A DNA stretch of 64,000 nt from Flavobacterium sp. UBA7663 (GTDB lineage Bacteria; Bacteroidota; Bacteroidia; Flavobacteriales; Flavobacteriaceae). The position numbers and the translations under genes are program-made. The notes beneath the pieces are model-generated. The model did no database searches. It was not told the DNA's origin and saw only the letters and a program-made list of their open reading frames with translations. Positions 26,573 through 35,108 of this stretch are shown here, one piece after another (position 1 is the stretch's first letter; every line of letters begins with the position of its first letter). Location: the NCBI RefSeq assembly GCF_002483315.1, contig NZ_DLHR01000015.1, positions 317,640 to 381,639 on the forward strand, given 5' to 3'.

Positions 26573-27688
26573 CTACTTCAAAAACTCTCTAAAATTATCC
26601 TTATTCACCACCAAAAAACTTGGATTATACGCATCCGAAAAAGATTTTGGTAATTTCGCTTTTTTAGTAGTTGCCCATTTGAATTCAAAAGCACTTACCT
26701 CATCCGCATTGATTTCTACATAATCTATTTCTTGTTGGGTTGTGGTTCTCCAAAAATAAGGCTTAGCTATACTTTGTGTATAAGACAATTGTTTCATTCG
26801 TTCAGAAACTAAAAAATTTTCCCACAATGCACCTTTATCTTGTCTGAATTCTAAAGCATTGAAATTACCAATTAGCATATTCAGCACACCATTATCATAA
26901 AAGTATATTTTTTTATTTGCTTTTATTTCGTTTCGAATATTCTTTGAAAAACTTGTCAAACGGAAAATCACAAAGCTTTTTTCCAACAGATCAATGTAAT
27001 TATTTACAGTGTTTTTATCAACTCCAACCAACTGTGCAATTTCGTTATAGCTAACTTCACTCCCCACTTGCATGGCAAGAGCGCGTAAAATTTTCTCTAA
27101 AACATCTGATTTTCTAATACCTGCCAAAGCCAAAATATCTTTGTACAAATAACTCGAAACCAAGTTTTTCAAGATTTCGTATTCATTACCAAAATTATTG
27201 ATAACATCCGGATACATTCCGTATAATAATCGAATCTCAAGTTGTTGTTGTGCCTTCATGTAACCCACACTACTTTCAAATTCCTTCCATGAAACGGGAA
27301 ACATATGAAACTCGAATTTTCTACCTGTTAATGGCTCTTGCGTAACATTATTAATATCTAAAGAAGAAGATCCGCTAACAATAACTTGCACATCTTTTAT
27401 TTGATCTACTATAATTTTCAACTTCAGCCCAATATTAGGAATGCGTTGCACCTCATCAATAAAAATATATTTATGATTACCAATAATACTTTTCAAAATT
27501 TCTGTATTAGCATTAGCTAAAGTTTCGGTTACAGTATTATCATCCCCATCCAAAAACAAATACTCTTTATCTTTTAAAATGGAATTAATTAAAGTTGTTT
27601 TTCCTACTTGTCTTGGACCAATTAACACAATAACTTTTCCTTTGTGTAATTTTACTTCCAAATTAGCTGCTAAATCTCTAAAAATCAT
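26573..27688 (-). CDS. AAA+ ATPase with DUF4143 (archaeal-type ATPase)
   Basis: A 371-residue protein with an N-terminal AAA_14 domain (Walker A GPRQVGKTTL, Walker B KYIFIDEVQRIP, sensor region VIVSGSSSLDI), a winged-helix-like part (VSYNEIAQLVGVDKNTVNNYIDLLEK) and a C-terminal DUF4143 domain with WRTTTQQEIDYVEI, a PD-(D/E)XK-like site. These ATPases are common accessory genes in Bacteroidota, with no agreed function. It is divergent from the GbsR-type regulator across a region of 33-bp repeats, and its own promoter overlaps the first repeat. An HTH part inside the protein makes autoregulation possible. Confidence 0.88.
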   Translation of the reverse strand: MIFRDLAANLEVKLHKGKVIVLIGPRQVGKTTLINSILKDKEYLFLDGDDNTVTETLANANTEILKSIIGNHKYIFIDEVQRIPNIGLKLKIIVDQIKDVQVIVSGSSSLDINNVTQEPLTGRKFEFHMFPVSWKEFESSVGYMKAQQQLEIRLLYGMYPDVINNFGNEYEILKNLVSSYLYKDILALAGIRKSDVLEKILRALAMQVGSEVSYNEIAQLVGVDKNTVNNYIDLLEKSFVIFRLTSFSKNIRNEIKANKKIYFYDNGVLNMLIGNFNALEFRQDKGALWENFLVSERMKQLSYTQSIAKPYFWRTTTQQEIDYVEINADEVSAFEFKWATTKKAKLPKSFSDAYNPSFLVVNKDNFREFLK

Positions 27689-27703
27689 ACCTTAAATTTT
27701 AAA

Positions 27704-27734
27704 CAAATTTATATATTTTATTCGTATTCACCAA
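27704..27734 (-). promoter_or_regulatory. Promoter of the AAA+/DUF4143 gene
   Basis: On the minus strand, -33 TTTG (ending within the first 33-bp repeat, TTG at 27732-27734) and -7 TAAATTTG (27704-27711) are 20 bp apart. The predicted leader is about 10 nt. Confidence 0.65.
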
Positions 27735-27804
27735 ATTTATATATTTTTTGGTGATTACATTCACCGAATTTATATATTTTTTGGTGATTATATTCACCAA
27801 TATT
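27727..27804. repeat. 33-bp tandem repeats with nested palindromes (candidate operator)
   Basis: Units start at 27727, 27760 and 27793 (exact 33-bp period); the first two are full length and differ at two positions, the third is partial. The core AAATTTATATATTTT occurs a third time at about 27705. Across each unit boundary lies a palindrome GGTGA-N6-TCACC (27750-27765 and 27783-27798), a size typical of a dimeric MarR-class operator. It is contiguous, without spacers. Confidence 0.85.
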
Positions 27805-27843
27805 AAACTTTTTATAATCAAAATAATAAATTTTCATTTTTTT

Positions 27844-27874
27844 TTGAAACTTTAAAAACTTTGTTGTACATTTG
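27844..27874 (+). promoter_or_regulatory. Promoter of the GbsR/MarR regulator
   Basis: TTG (27844-27846), 20 bp, then TACATTTG (27867-27874). The ATG at 27879 starts only 5 bp after the -7 element, so the transcript should be leaderless or nearly so. Confidence 0.75.
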
Positions 27875-27878
27875 TCTC

Positions 27879-28382
27879 ATGGAATTCAAAGAAGCAAAAA
27901 ATAAATTCGTACAAACATGGGGAGCTTTAGGTTCTCAATGGGGCATTAACAAAACCATGGCACAGATTCATGCGTTGTTGATGGTTTCGCACGAACCTGT
28001 TTCTATGGAAGACATTATGGAAGAATTACAAATTTCGCGTGGTAATGCTTCTATGAATTTAAGAGCTTTAATGGATTGGGGAATCGTTTACAAAGAATAC
28101 AAAGCAGGCGAAAGACGTGAATTTTTCACTGCCGAAAAAGATTTAGACGAATTAGCCGTAAAAATTTCGCGAGAAAGAAGCAAGCGCGAAATCAAACCAG
28201 CATTGAAAGTTTTGAAAGAAGTTTCATCTATTCAATCAGACAACACAGAAGCAGAAAAACATTTCGTAGATCAAACCACAAAATTGTACGACTTCGTATT
28301 AAAAGCGGATAACGTTTTGGATAAAATTACAGAATACAAAGATAATTGGTTAGCAAAATTGGTTGTTAAAATCATGAAATAA
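27879..28382 (+). CDS. GbsR/MarR family transcriptional regulator
   Basis: A 167-residue DNA-binding protein. The winged-helix region is MAQIHALLMVSHEPVSMEDIMEELQISRGNASMNLRALMDWGIVYKEYKAGERREFF, typical of GbsR-type members of the MarR class, followed by a helical dimerisation tail. A non-ATG start at 27861 would place the first codons inside the -7 element, so the ATG at 27879 is preferred. The two GGTGA-N6-TCACC palindromes upstream are good candidate operators. The regulated genes are likely the small membrane proteins that follow and/or the divergent ATPase; the ligand is unknown. Confidence 0.88.
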   Translation: MEFKEAKNKFVQTWGALGSQWGINKTMAQIHALLMVSHEPVSMEDIMEELQISRGNASMNLRALMDWGIVYKEYKAGERREFFTAEKDLDELAVKISRERSKREIKPALKVLKEVSSIQSDNTEAEKHFVDQTTKLYDFVLKADNVLDKITEYKDNWLAKLVVKIMK

Positions 28383-28436
28383 AAAAATTTAATCAAAACT
28401 TTCAATTATTTCTGAAAGTTTAAAATAATAGATAAT

Positions 28437-28775
28437 ATGGAAAATTTAAAATTAACTAATTCAATTGCAATCATAATTCCATTATTCCTTGGAGTTTTGG
28501 GAATTATAGAACCAATCAGTTTATATTTTGCAGCCTATTCAACTATGCTAACAGGTTTACTACAAATTATTGTTGGAATCTTTTTCTGGAAAAACCATAA
28601 AGAAAATATTTACATAAAAATATATTTCCTATTAGTATTGACTTTTTTCAGTTTATGGTATTACAACGTGAATGTAAACTATATCGATGAGCTGACTTGG
28701 CCGTTGATTTTTACACCATTGGCGCTTTGCATTTATATTTCAGTAATCATTTACTCTCAAAAAGAAAAAATATGA
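28437..28775 (+). CDS. Small membrane protein, unknown
   Basis: A 112-residue very hydrophobic protein with about four membrane segments (IAIIIPLFLGVLGII, STMLTGLLQIIVGIFFW, YFLLVLTFFSLWYY, LIFTPLALCIYISVIIY). No charged motif that suggests catalysis is visible and I do not recognise the family. It follows the GbsR-type regulator by 54 bp and overlaps the next gene by 4 bp (ATGA), so the two are translationally coupled. Confidence 0.7.
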   Translation: MENLKLTNSIAIIIPLFLGVLGIIEPISLYFAAYSTMLTGLLQIIVGIFFWKNHKENIYIKIYFLLVLTFFSLWYYNVNVNYIDELTWPLIFTPLALCIYISVIIYSQKEKI

Positions 28776-29116
28776 ACCTCAACATCATCGCCTATCTCAT
28801 TTATTTCAGCATCACAGGCGTCATCATTGTAAAAGTTGGGAGAATCTGTTATGAAAATGGAAACATATTCGTTTCACAATTGATTCCTAATCACAAAGAC
28901 TTGTGTCATAAAATAAATCAATTGCTTTTGGTGGGATATTATCTGTTAAACATAGGTTATTGTGCGATGACAATAATTTCTTGGGAACAAATTGAAAGTA
29001 TCACGCAACTCATTGAAGTGATTACCTCAAAATCGGCTTTCATTATTATTGCGATTGCCGTAATGCATTACATCAACATTATATTATTAACGAATTACAT
29101 CAAAAAATTAATTTAA
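28772..29116 (+). CDS. Small membrane protein, unknown (paralog of next gene)
   Basis: A 114-residue protein with three hydrophobic segments. The start is the ATG at 28772, which overlaps the preceding stop as ATGA; the longer open frame from 28697 lies in the previous gene. The central stretch LCHKINQLLLVGYYLLNIGYCAM is similar to IANATNKLFETGFYLLNLGFALM in the next gene, with the same spacing of the flanking membrane segments, so the two are tandem paralogs. Function unknown. Confidence 0.7.
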   Translation: MNLNIIAYLIYFSITGVIIVKVGRICYENGNIFVSQLIPNHKDLCHKINQLLLVGYYLLNIGYCAMTIISWEQIESITQLIEVITSKSAFIIIAIAVMHYINIILLTNYIKKLI

Positions 29117-29127
29117 ACACTCGTAAT

Positions 29128-29514
29128 ATGGAAACTACAAAAATTTTAATCGGTTATGCAATTTATCTTCCCATTGCTTTATTTTTAACCTACTATGTTT
29201 CAAAAACACTTTTTAAAAACAGTAAAATTTATATGTTGGATATTTTTAAAGGTCGAGAAGAAATCGCCAACGCAACCAACAAACTATTCGAAACTGGATT
29301 TTATTTATTGAATTTAGGCTTTGCACTTATGATTTTAGAAATGAACATGTATGACAATAGTTATCAAGTTTTAATTGAAAAATTGAGCTACAAAATAGGT
29401 GGATTTTCAATTTATTTGGGAATAATGCTATTCTTAAACTTATATTTTTTCTTTAGAGGAAAACGAAAAGCAAGTCAAGCACAAGTAGAACAACGAATAG
29501 TGATTAATGGGTAA
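29128..29514 (+). CDS. Small membrane protein, unknown (paralog of previous gene)
   Basis: A 128-residue protein with three membrane segments (YAIYLPIALFLTYYV, FYLLNLGFALMILEM, FSIYLGIMLFLNLYFFF) and a basic cytoplasmic tail (RGKRKASQAQ). It starts 11 bp after its paralog and completes a regulator plus three membrane proteins unit. The shared NKLFETGFYLLNLG-type motif with conserved Asn may be functional. I cannot name a family. It converges with the UbiA-like gene only 2 bp away. Confidence 0.7.
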   Translation: METTKILIGYAIYLPIALFLTYYVSKTLFKNSKIYMLDIFKGREEIANATNKLFETGFYLLNLGFALMILEMNMYDNSYQVLIEKLSYKIGGFSIYLGIMLFLNLYFFFRGKRKASQAQVEQRIVING

Positions 29515-29516
29515 AT

Positions 29517-30356
29517 TCACAATCCTGACAGGTTTTTGAAACCTGTCAGGATTAACACCAACCACCACAAAATCGGGACACTTTCTAACCAAAACGAAGC
29601 GTAATATCTGGAACGATTTTCATTTGCAAAAAAGAGAAAAACAGCAATAGTTCCACATACCAAAAGTTTGAAAAAAAATGGTAAAAAGTCGTGGTTATTG
29701 GTGTAGAAAAACTCTAAAATCAGCAATAAAAACAACAATACATAACCGAGTTTTTTGGTCAACTTCACTCCTATTTTCTGAGGAACAGTTTGTAAATGCA
29801 AGTCGTCATGTTTTACATCTACAATATCAAAAACCAAAACAATAGAAAACACTAATAAAAATCTTTGAAAAGACATCAAAAGCACATCCATTGAAAACGG
29901 AATTTCAGTTTCTACCAAAGGCAAAATCACAGTTACTCCAACCCACGTAATTCCAACAATGTAGATTTTTACGCCTTTCCAATTTCTAGCGTTTTGTTTG
30001 TTTGGAAAAAAAGGTAATGTGTATAAAAGCGTAAGTCCAAAAAAAGCAAAAGCACTTAGTTTTGATTCCCAACTCAATTGCAAGAAAAAATAAAAACAAG
30101 CCAACAACGAAATAAAACTCAAAAAAACAATGGCTTTGAGTTCTTTTTTGATTTCGGTTTTGTTTAACCTTGCGATGGCATCATACTTCACAAAATTATA
30201 GCCAACTACCGTTCCAAAAAATGCAAAAAATGCAACTGAAAAATCGGTCTCAACACCAAAGAAATATTGCGTCATAGACACTAAAGCAAATGCCGATAAC
30301 GCCACATGCAAACTACTATTAATGTAAAAATCGAGAATTTTCTTTAAAACCACCAT
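29517..30356 (-). CDS. UbiA-like prenyltransferase family membrane protein
   Basis: A 279-residue protein with eight or nine membrane segments. Two polar loops resemble the UbiA Asp-rich motifs: NFVKYDAIAR in the first half and FDIVDVKHDD in the second, with spacing fitting the family, though the first is degenerate (one Asp). UbiA enzymes transfer prenyl chains to aromatic acceptors or other lipids; no partner gene nearby tells the substrate, and loss of activity is possible. The last codons (LTGFKNLSGL) come from a perfect 15-bp inverted repeat, so the true ancestral C-terminus may differ. Confidence 0.6.
   Translation of the reverse strand: MVVLKKILDFYINSSLHVALSAFALVSMTQYFFGVETDFSVAFFAFFGTVVGYNFVKYDAIARLNKTEIKKELKAIVFLSFISLLACFYFFLQLSWESKLSAFAFFGLTLLYTLPFFPNKQNARNWKGVKIYIVGITWVGVTVILPLVETEIPFSMDVLLMSFQRFLLVFSIVLVFDIVDVKHDDLHLQTVPQKIGVKLTKKLGYVLLFLLLILEFFYTNNHDFLPFFFKLLVCGTIAVFLFFANENRSRYYASFWLESVPILWWLVLILTGFKNLSGL
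29521..29553. repeat. Perfect 15-bp inverted repeat, terminator-like palindrome
   Basis: AATCCTGACAGGTTT, 3-nt loop, AAACCTGTCAGGATT. It lies inside the 3' end of the UbiA-like gene and 7 bp beyond the stop of the last small membrane protein. This CCTGACAGGTTTT palindrome type is, as I recall, a frequent intergenic element in Flavobacterium. No T-run follows, so it may be a REP-like element more than a classical terminator. Confidence 0.85.
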
Positions 30357-30453
30357 TCAACAAAAATAATCAATCTGTTAATAAGACTCGATTTTAGTTG
30401 ATAAAATCACAAAATTTCACATTTTAAAAACAAATTATTACAAGATTAATAAT

Positions 30454-30461
30454 TACTTTTG
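30454..30461 (+). promoter_or_regulatory. Probable -7 element of gcvP
   Basis: TACTTTTG matches TAnnTTTG and lies 45 bp before the gcvP ATG. A clear TTG at -33 is missing, so the site is less certain than the others. Confidence 0.45.
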
Positions 30462-30506
30462 TTGACCAAAACAACACATAATAACACACATACACATTTT
30501 TAATAA

Positions 30507-33350
30507 ATGAGAACAGATGCATTCGCTTTGAGACATTTAGGGCCACGTGAAAGTGACTTAAATCACATGTTTAAAACGGTTGGTGTAGAATCTTTAGACC
30601 AATTAATTTTCGAAACCATTCCAGATGATATTCGTTTAAAAAACGACTTAAATTTAGATGCTCCTATGACTGAGTATGAGTATTTAACTCACATTCAAGA
30701 ATTAGGAAAGAAAAATAAAGTATTCAAATCATACATTGGTTTAGGATATCACCCAGCAATCGTTCCAGCGGTTATTCAAAGAAATATTTTTGAAAACCCA
30801 GGATGGTACACAGCTTACACACCTTATCAAGCAGAAATTGCGCAAGGTCGTTTAGAAGCAATTTTAAATTTCCAAACTACGGTTATCGAATTAACAGGAA
30901 TGGAAATTGCAAATGCGTCTTTACTTGACGAAGGAACAGCTGCTGCAGAAGCAATGGCATTACTTTTTGATGTAAGAACTCGCGATCAAAAGAAAAATAA
31001 TGTGTCGAAATTCTTCGTTTCGGAAGAAATTTTACCACAAACGTTGTCTGTTTTACAAACACGTTCAACTCCACTAAACATTGAATTAGTAGTTGGAAAT
31101 CATGAAAACTTTGATTTCTCAACGGATTTCTTCGGTGCTATTTTACAATATCCTGGAAAATATGGTCAAGTTTATGACTATGCGGGATTTATCGCAAAAG
31201 CTGCAGAAAACGAAATTAAAGTTGCCGTTGCTGCTGATATTTTATCATTGGCAAAATTAACTTCTCCTGGTGAAATGGGAGCTGCAGTTGTAGTTGGAAC
31301 TACACAACGTTTTGGTATCCCAATGGGTTACGGTGGACCACACGCAGGATATTTCGCAACTAAAGAAGAATACAAACGTTCAATGCCAGGAAGAATCATC
31401 GGTGTTTCTATTGATGTAAATGGAAACCGCGCATTACGTATGGCTTTAGGAACTCGTGAACAACATATCAAACGTGAAAAGGCAACTTCAAACATTTGTA
31501 CAGCTCAAGTTTTATTAGCGGTAATGGCTGGAATGTATGCCGTATATCACGGACCAAAAGGTTTACAATATATTGCTAACAAAGTACACGCTTCTGCGGT
31601 TACTACTGCTGATGCTTTAAATAAATTAGGTGTTTACCAAACGAATTCCGCTTTTTTTGATACTATCTTAGTAAAAGCAGACGCGAATAAAGTTAAAGCG
31701 ATTGCTGAAAAACACGAAGTAAATTTCTTCTATCCAGATGCTGAAACGATTTCGATTTCATTTAACGAAACGACTTCTGTAAATGACATTAACCAAATTA
31801 TTGCCATTTTTGCTGAAGCAACTGGAAAAGACAAAATCACAATTAGTCAATTAGCTAATGAGTTAATGGTTCCTGAAAACTTAGTGAGAAAATCAACTTT
31901 CTTACAACATGAAGTATTCAATAACCATCATTCAGAATCGCAATTGATGCGTTATATCAAAAAATTAGAACGTAAAGATTTATCGTTGAATCACTCAATG
32001 ATTTCGTTAGGTTCTTGTACGATGAAATTAAATGCTGCTGCAGAAATGTTGCCTTTATCAATGGCAAATTGGAACAGCATTCACCCTTTTGCTCCTGTTG
32101 AACAAGCAGAAGGTTACCAAATCATGTTGAAAAAATTAGAGCAACAATTGAATGTCGTAACAGGTTTCCAAGGAACAACTTTACAACCAAATTCAGGTGC
32201 TCAAGGTGAATATGCTGGTTTAATGGCTATTCGTGCTTACCATTTATCAAGAGGCGATAACCACAGAAATGTGTGTTTAATTCCAGCTTCTGCTCACGGA
32301 ACGAATCCAGCTTCTGCTGCTATGGCAGGAATGGAAATCATCGTAACCAAAACCATGGAAAATGGAAATATCGATGTAGAAGATTTAAGAGCAAAAGCAA
32401 TTCTTCATAAAGACAACTTATCTTGTTTAATGGTAACCTATCCATCAACACACGGAGTTTTTGAAAGTGCAATTATTGAAATCACAAAAATCATACACGA
32501 TAATGGTGGTTTAGTATATATGGATGGTGCTAACATGAATGCACAAGTTGGATTAACAAATCCTGCAACTATTGGCGCTGATGTTTGTCACTTAAACTTA
32601 CACAAAACATTCGCTATTCCTCACGGTGGTGGTGGACCTGGTGTTGGACCAATTTGTGTGAATGATAAATTAGTTCCTTTCTTACCAACAAATCCAGTTA
32701 TTCCAACAGGAGGAAGTCAAGCAATTACAGCTATTTCTTCTGCACCTTATGGTTCTGCTTTAGTTTGTTTAATTTCTTACGGCTACATTACCATGTTAGG
32801 AGCTGAAGGATTAACAAATGCTACTAAATATGCTATCTTAAATGCAAATTACATGAAAGCACGTTTAGATGAACATTATCCAGTTTTATATTCTGGAGAA
32901 ATGGGAAGAGCGGCTCACGAAATGATTTTAGATTGTAGAGCTTTCGAAGAAAAAGGAATCAAAGTAACGGATATAGCAAAACGTTTAATGGATTATGGAT
33001 TCCATGCTCCAACCGTTTCTTTCCCAGTTGCAGGAACATTAATGATTGAACCAACTGAATCTGAAGATTTAGCAGAATTAGATCGTTTTTGTGATGCGAT
33101 GATTTCAATTCGTAAAGAAATTGAAGCTTCAACAAAAGAGGATTCCAATAACATTTTAAGAAATGCACCTCATACTTTAGCTATGGTTACAGCTAACGAA
33201 TGGGTTTTCCCATATACGAGAGAACAAGCTGCGTTTGCATTAGACTATATTGCTGAAAATAAATTCTGGCCAACGGTTCGTCGTGTTGATGAAGCGTATG
33301 GTGATAGAAATTTAGTTTGTTCTTGTGCTCCTATTGAAGCATATATGTAA
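30507..33350 (+). CDS. gcvP: Glycine dehydrogenase (decarboxylating), P protein
   Basis: A 947-residue PLP enzyme that decarboxylates glycine and passes the aminomethyl group to lipoyl-GcvH. It is the single-chain form, with N- and C-terminal halves that are separate subunits in some bacteria. The PLP lysine is K700 in LNLHKTFAIPHGGGGPG; the N-terminal half has the partner FALRHLGPRESD and GYGGPHAGYFA. Length is normal. It is a single gene; gcvT and gcvH are not in the window. It feeds one-carbon units to folate, in line with purine genes and folC nearby. Confidence 0.97.
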   Translation: MRTDAFALRHLGPRESDLNHMFKTVGVESLDQLIFETIPDDIRLKNDLNLDAPMTEYEYLTHIQELGKKNKVFKSYIGLGYHPAIVPAVIQRNIFENPGWYTAYTPYQAEIAQGRLEAILNFQTTVIELTGMEIANASLLDEGTAAAEAMALLFDVRTRDQKKNNVSKFFVSEEILPQTLSVLQTRSTPLNIELVVGNHENFDFSTDFFGAILQYPGKYGQVYDYAGFIAKAAENEIKVAVAADILSLAKLTSPGEMGAAVVVGTTQRFGIPMGYGGPHAGYFATKEEYKRSMPGRIIGVSIDVNGNRALRMALGTREQHIKREKATSNICTAQVLLAVMAGMYAVYHGPKGLQYIANKVHASAVTTADALNKLGVYQTNSAFFDTILVKADANKVKAIAEKHEVNFFYPDAETISISFNETTSVNDINQIIAIFAEATGKDKITISQLANELMVPENLVRKSTFLQHEVFNNHHSESQLMRYIKKLERKDLSLNHSMISLGSCTMKLNAAAEMLPLSMANWNSIHPFAPVEQAEGYQIMLKKLEQQLNVVTGFQGTTLQPNSGAQGEYAGLMAIRAYHLSRGDNHRNVCLIPASAHGTNPASAAMAGMEIIVTKTMENGNIDVEDLRAKAILHKDNLSCLMVTYPSTHGVFESAIIEITKIIHDNGGLVYMDGANMNAQVGLTNPATIGADVCHLNLHKTFAIPHGGGGPGVGPICVNDKLVPFLPTNPVIPTGGSQAITAISSAPYGSALVCLISYGYITMLGAEGLTNATKYAILNANYMKARLDEHYPVLYSGEMGRAAHEMILDCRAFEEKGIKVTDIAKRLMDYGFHAPTVSFPVAGTLMIEPTESEDLAELDRFCDAMISIRKEIEASTKEDSNNILRNAPHTLAMVTANEWVFPYTREQAAFALDYIAENKFWPTVRRVDEAYGDRNLVCSCAPIEAYM

Positions 33351-33371
33351 AAAGTAAATTTCGAACATTTA

Positions 33372-33410
33372 AAATCCCAAATTCCAATTCAGGTTTTTGG
33401 GATTTTTTTT
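33372..33410 (+). terminator. Rho-independent terminator of gcvP
   Basis: Stem AAATCCCAAA/TTTGGGATTT (10 bp) with a 14-nt loop and a T-run to 33410. Confidence 0.85.
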
Positions 33411-33428
33411 AAACATGACAAAAGTCAC

Positions 33429-33457
33429 TTGCTTCAAGAAGTATTGTTGTAAATTTG
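33429..33457 (+). promoter_or_regulatory. Promoter of the truncated haemoglobin gene
   Basis: TTG (33429-33431), 18 bp, TAAATTTG (33450-33457). It lies 20 bp before the ATG at 33478. Confidence 0.6.
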
Positions 33458-33477
33458 TACAATTATAAAATTTGGAA

Positions 33478-33849
33478 ATGAAAGACATTGAAACTCGAGA
33501 AGATATTCTACTCATCATGCGAAAGTTCTATGAAAAGCTATTAGTTGATGAATCAATCAATTTCTTCTTTACCAAAGTTACATCAGTTGACCAACATTTG
33601 GAAGAACATTTTGAGATTTTGGTAACTTTTTGGGAGCAATCCTTACTTTTAAAAGGTGGTTATTACAACAATATGTTTTCAATTCATAAAGAGGTTCATG
33701 AGAAACATGCTTTTACAAAAGAACATTTTGAAACTTGGCTACATCATTTTAATTCAACGATTGATGAATATTTTGAAGGTAAATATGCCGAACAAATGAA
33801 AACACAAGCGTTAAGCATGGCAACAATCATGCAGATAAAATTTTCGTAA
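33478..33849 (+). CDS. Group III truncated haemoglobin
   Basis: A 123-residue globin of the short 2/2 fold. Its pattern MKDIETREDI, FYEKLLVDESINFFF, HLEEHFEILVTFWEQSLLLKGGYYNN, then IHKEVHEKHAFTKEHFETWLHHF matches group III; the proximal His is expected in the HKEVHEKH segment before the F helix. Proteins of this group bind O2, NO or sulphide ligands and may protect against reactive nitrogen; the exact job here is unknown. The ATG at 33478 is chosen over an upstream TTG that lies close behind the -7 element. It is transcribed alone. Confidence 0.85.
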   Translation: MKDIETREDILLIMRKFYEKLLVDESINFFFTKVTSVDQHLEEHFEILVTFWEQSLLLKGGYYNNMFSIHKEVHEKHAFTKEHFETWLHHFNSTIDEYFEGKYAEQMKTQALSMATIMQIKFS

Positions 33850-33983
33850 ATACCCCTAAAAAAAGTCAATTTCGTATTATTTTGAGCTTAAATTGATGAT
33901 TTAATAATTAGCGCAAAAAAACATCCGTTTTTATTTTATGTTAAAAAATAATTAATAATTTCGTTACATTAACAATAACTATT

Positions 33984-35042
33984 ATGAATATTAAAATAAC
34001 AGGTTCAGGAAGCTATATTCCAACTAAAAAAGTTACGAATTCTGATTTTGCTCAACATGATTTTTTAAATGAAGACGGCACTGCTTTTAATATGACGAAT
34101 GATATTATTGCAGAAAAATTTGTTGAAATTACTGGAATTCTAGAACGACGCTATGCCGCTGACGACATGGTTAATTCTGACATGGCTTTCATGGCTGCAA
34201 AAAAAGCAATTGAAAAATCAGGTGTTGACCCAGAAACTATAGATTACATTATACTTGCCCACAATTATGGGGATATTAAAGCGAACACAATTCAGTCTGA
34301 TACTGTTCCAAGTTTAGCCACGCGAGTTAAATATTTATTACAAATTAAAAATCCAAAATGTGTCGCCTATGACATTCTTTTTGGTTGTCCAGGTTGGATA
34401 GAAGCTGTTATTCAAGCACAAGCTTACATAAAAGCCGGAATGGCTAAAAAATGTTTGGTTATTGGTTCTGAAACTTTATCAAGAGTAGTAGACAAACACG
34501 ACCGCGACAGCATGATTTACTCTGATGGCGCTGGAGCAACAATTATTGAAGCTACTGATGATGAAGGCGGAATTTTAGCTCATGAATCAGCTACTTTTTC
34601 TTTTGATGAAGCTAAGTTTTTATATTTTGGAAATTCGTTTAATAAAAATGAAGACCCAAATATTCGCTACATCAAAATGTATGGCAGAAAAATTTACGAA
34701 TTTGCACTTTCTAATGTTCCAAAAGCAATGGCTTCTTGCTTAGAGAAAAGCGGAATCGCTATTACCGATGTAAAGAAAATTTTAATTCATCAGGCAAATG
34801 AAAAAATGGACGAAGCCATCATTAATCGCTTTTACAAATTATTCAAGATGGAAACACCAGCTGGAATTATGCCTATGAGTATTCATAAATTAGGAAATTC
34901 TAGTGTTGCAACGGTTCCAACGTTATATGATTTAATTGTAAACGGAGAATTAGAAGGACAAAATTTAAACAAAGGCGATGTCATAATTTTTGCTTCTGTT
35001 GGTGCAGGAATGAATATTAACGCAATTGTGTACAAGATGTAA
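33984..35042 (+). CDS. 3-oxoacyl-ACP synthase III family protein
   Basis: A 352-residue thiolase-fold ketosynthase. The catalytic triad is C135 (FGCPGW), H269 (IHQANEK) and N305 (LGNSSVATVP), in the order and spacing of FabH. It differs from the housekeeping FabH by being longer and by its active-site sequence, so it may start or elongate a special chain, or act like the OleA/PigD-type head-to-head enzymes; this is inference. It stands at the head of a block with a methyltransferase, a glycosyltransferase and MlaEF, suggesting a role in an envelope lipid. Confidence 0.88.
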   Translation: MNIKITGSGSYIPTKKVTNSDFAQHDFLNEDGTAFNMTNDIIAEKFVEITGILERRYAADDMVNSDMAFMAAKKAIEKSGVDPETIDYIILAHNYGDIKANTIQSDTVPSLATRVKYLLQIKNPKCVAYDILFGCPGWIEAVIQAQAYIKAGMAKKCLVIGSETLSRVVDKHDRDSMIYSDGAGATIIEATDDEGGILAHESATFSFDEAKFLYFGNSFNKNEDPNIRYIKMYGRKIYEFALSNVPKAMASCLEKSGIAITDVKKILIHQANEKMDEAIINRFYKLFKMETPAGIMPMSIHKLGNSSVATVPTLYDLIVNGELEGQNLNKGDVIIFASVGAGMNINAIVYKM

Positions 35043-35045
35043 AAA

Positions 35046-35073
35046 AGTTGGATGTTCGAAGTTGGATGTTCAA
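35046..35073. repeat. Heptad array, AGTTGGA TGTTCGA x2
   Basis: A 14-bp unit made of two 7-mers occurs twice (35046-35059, 35060-35073; one mismatch) immediately after the ketosynthase stop, 35 bp before the methyltransferase ATG. Confidence 0.8.
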
Positions 35074-35108
35074 AGAAAAAAGTAAATTTGTACTCCAATT
35101 TTATTTCA

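Noticed and set aside
27727..27804. Possible CRISPR array
   Set aside because: The 33-bp units are contiguous without spacers, only two full copies occur, and no cas gene is present.
30357..30506. Glycine riboswitch before gcvP
   Set aside because: No conserved riboswitch core or paired aptamer is visible; only AT-rich sequence with a -7 element.
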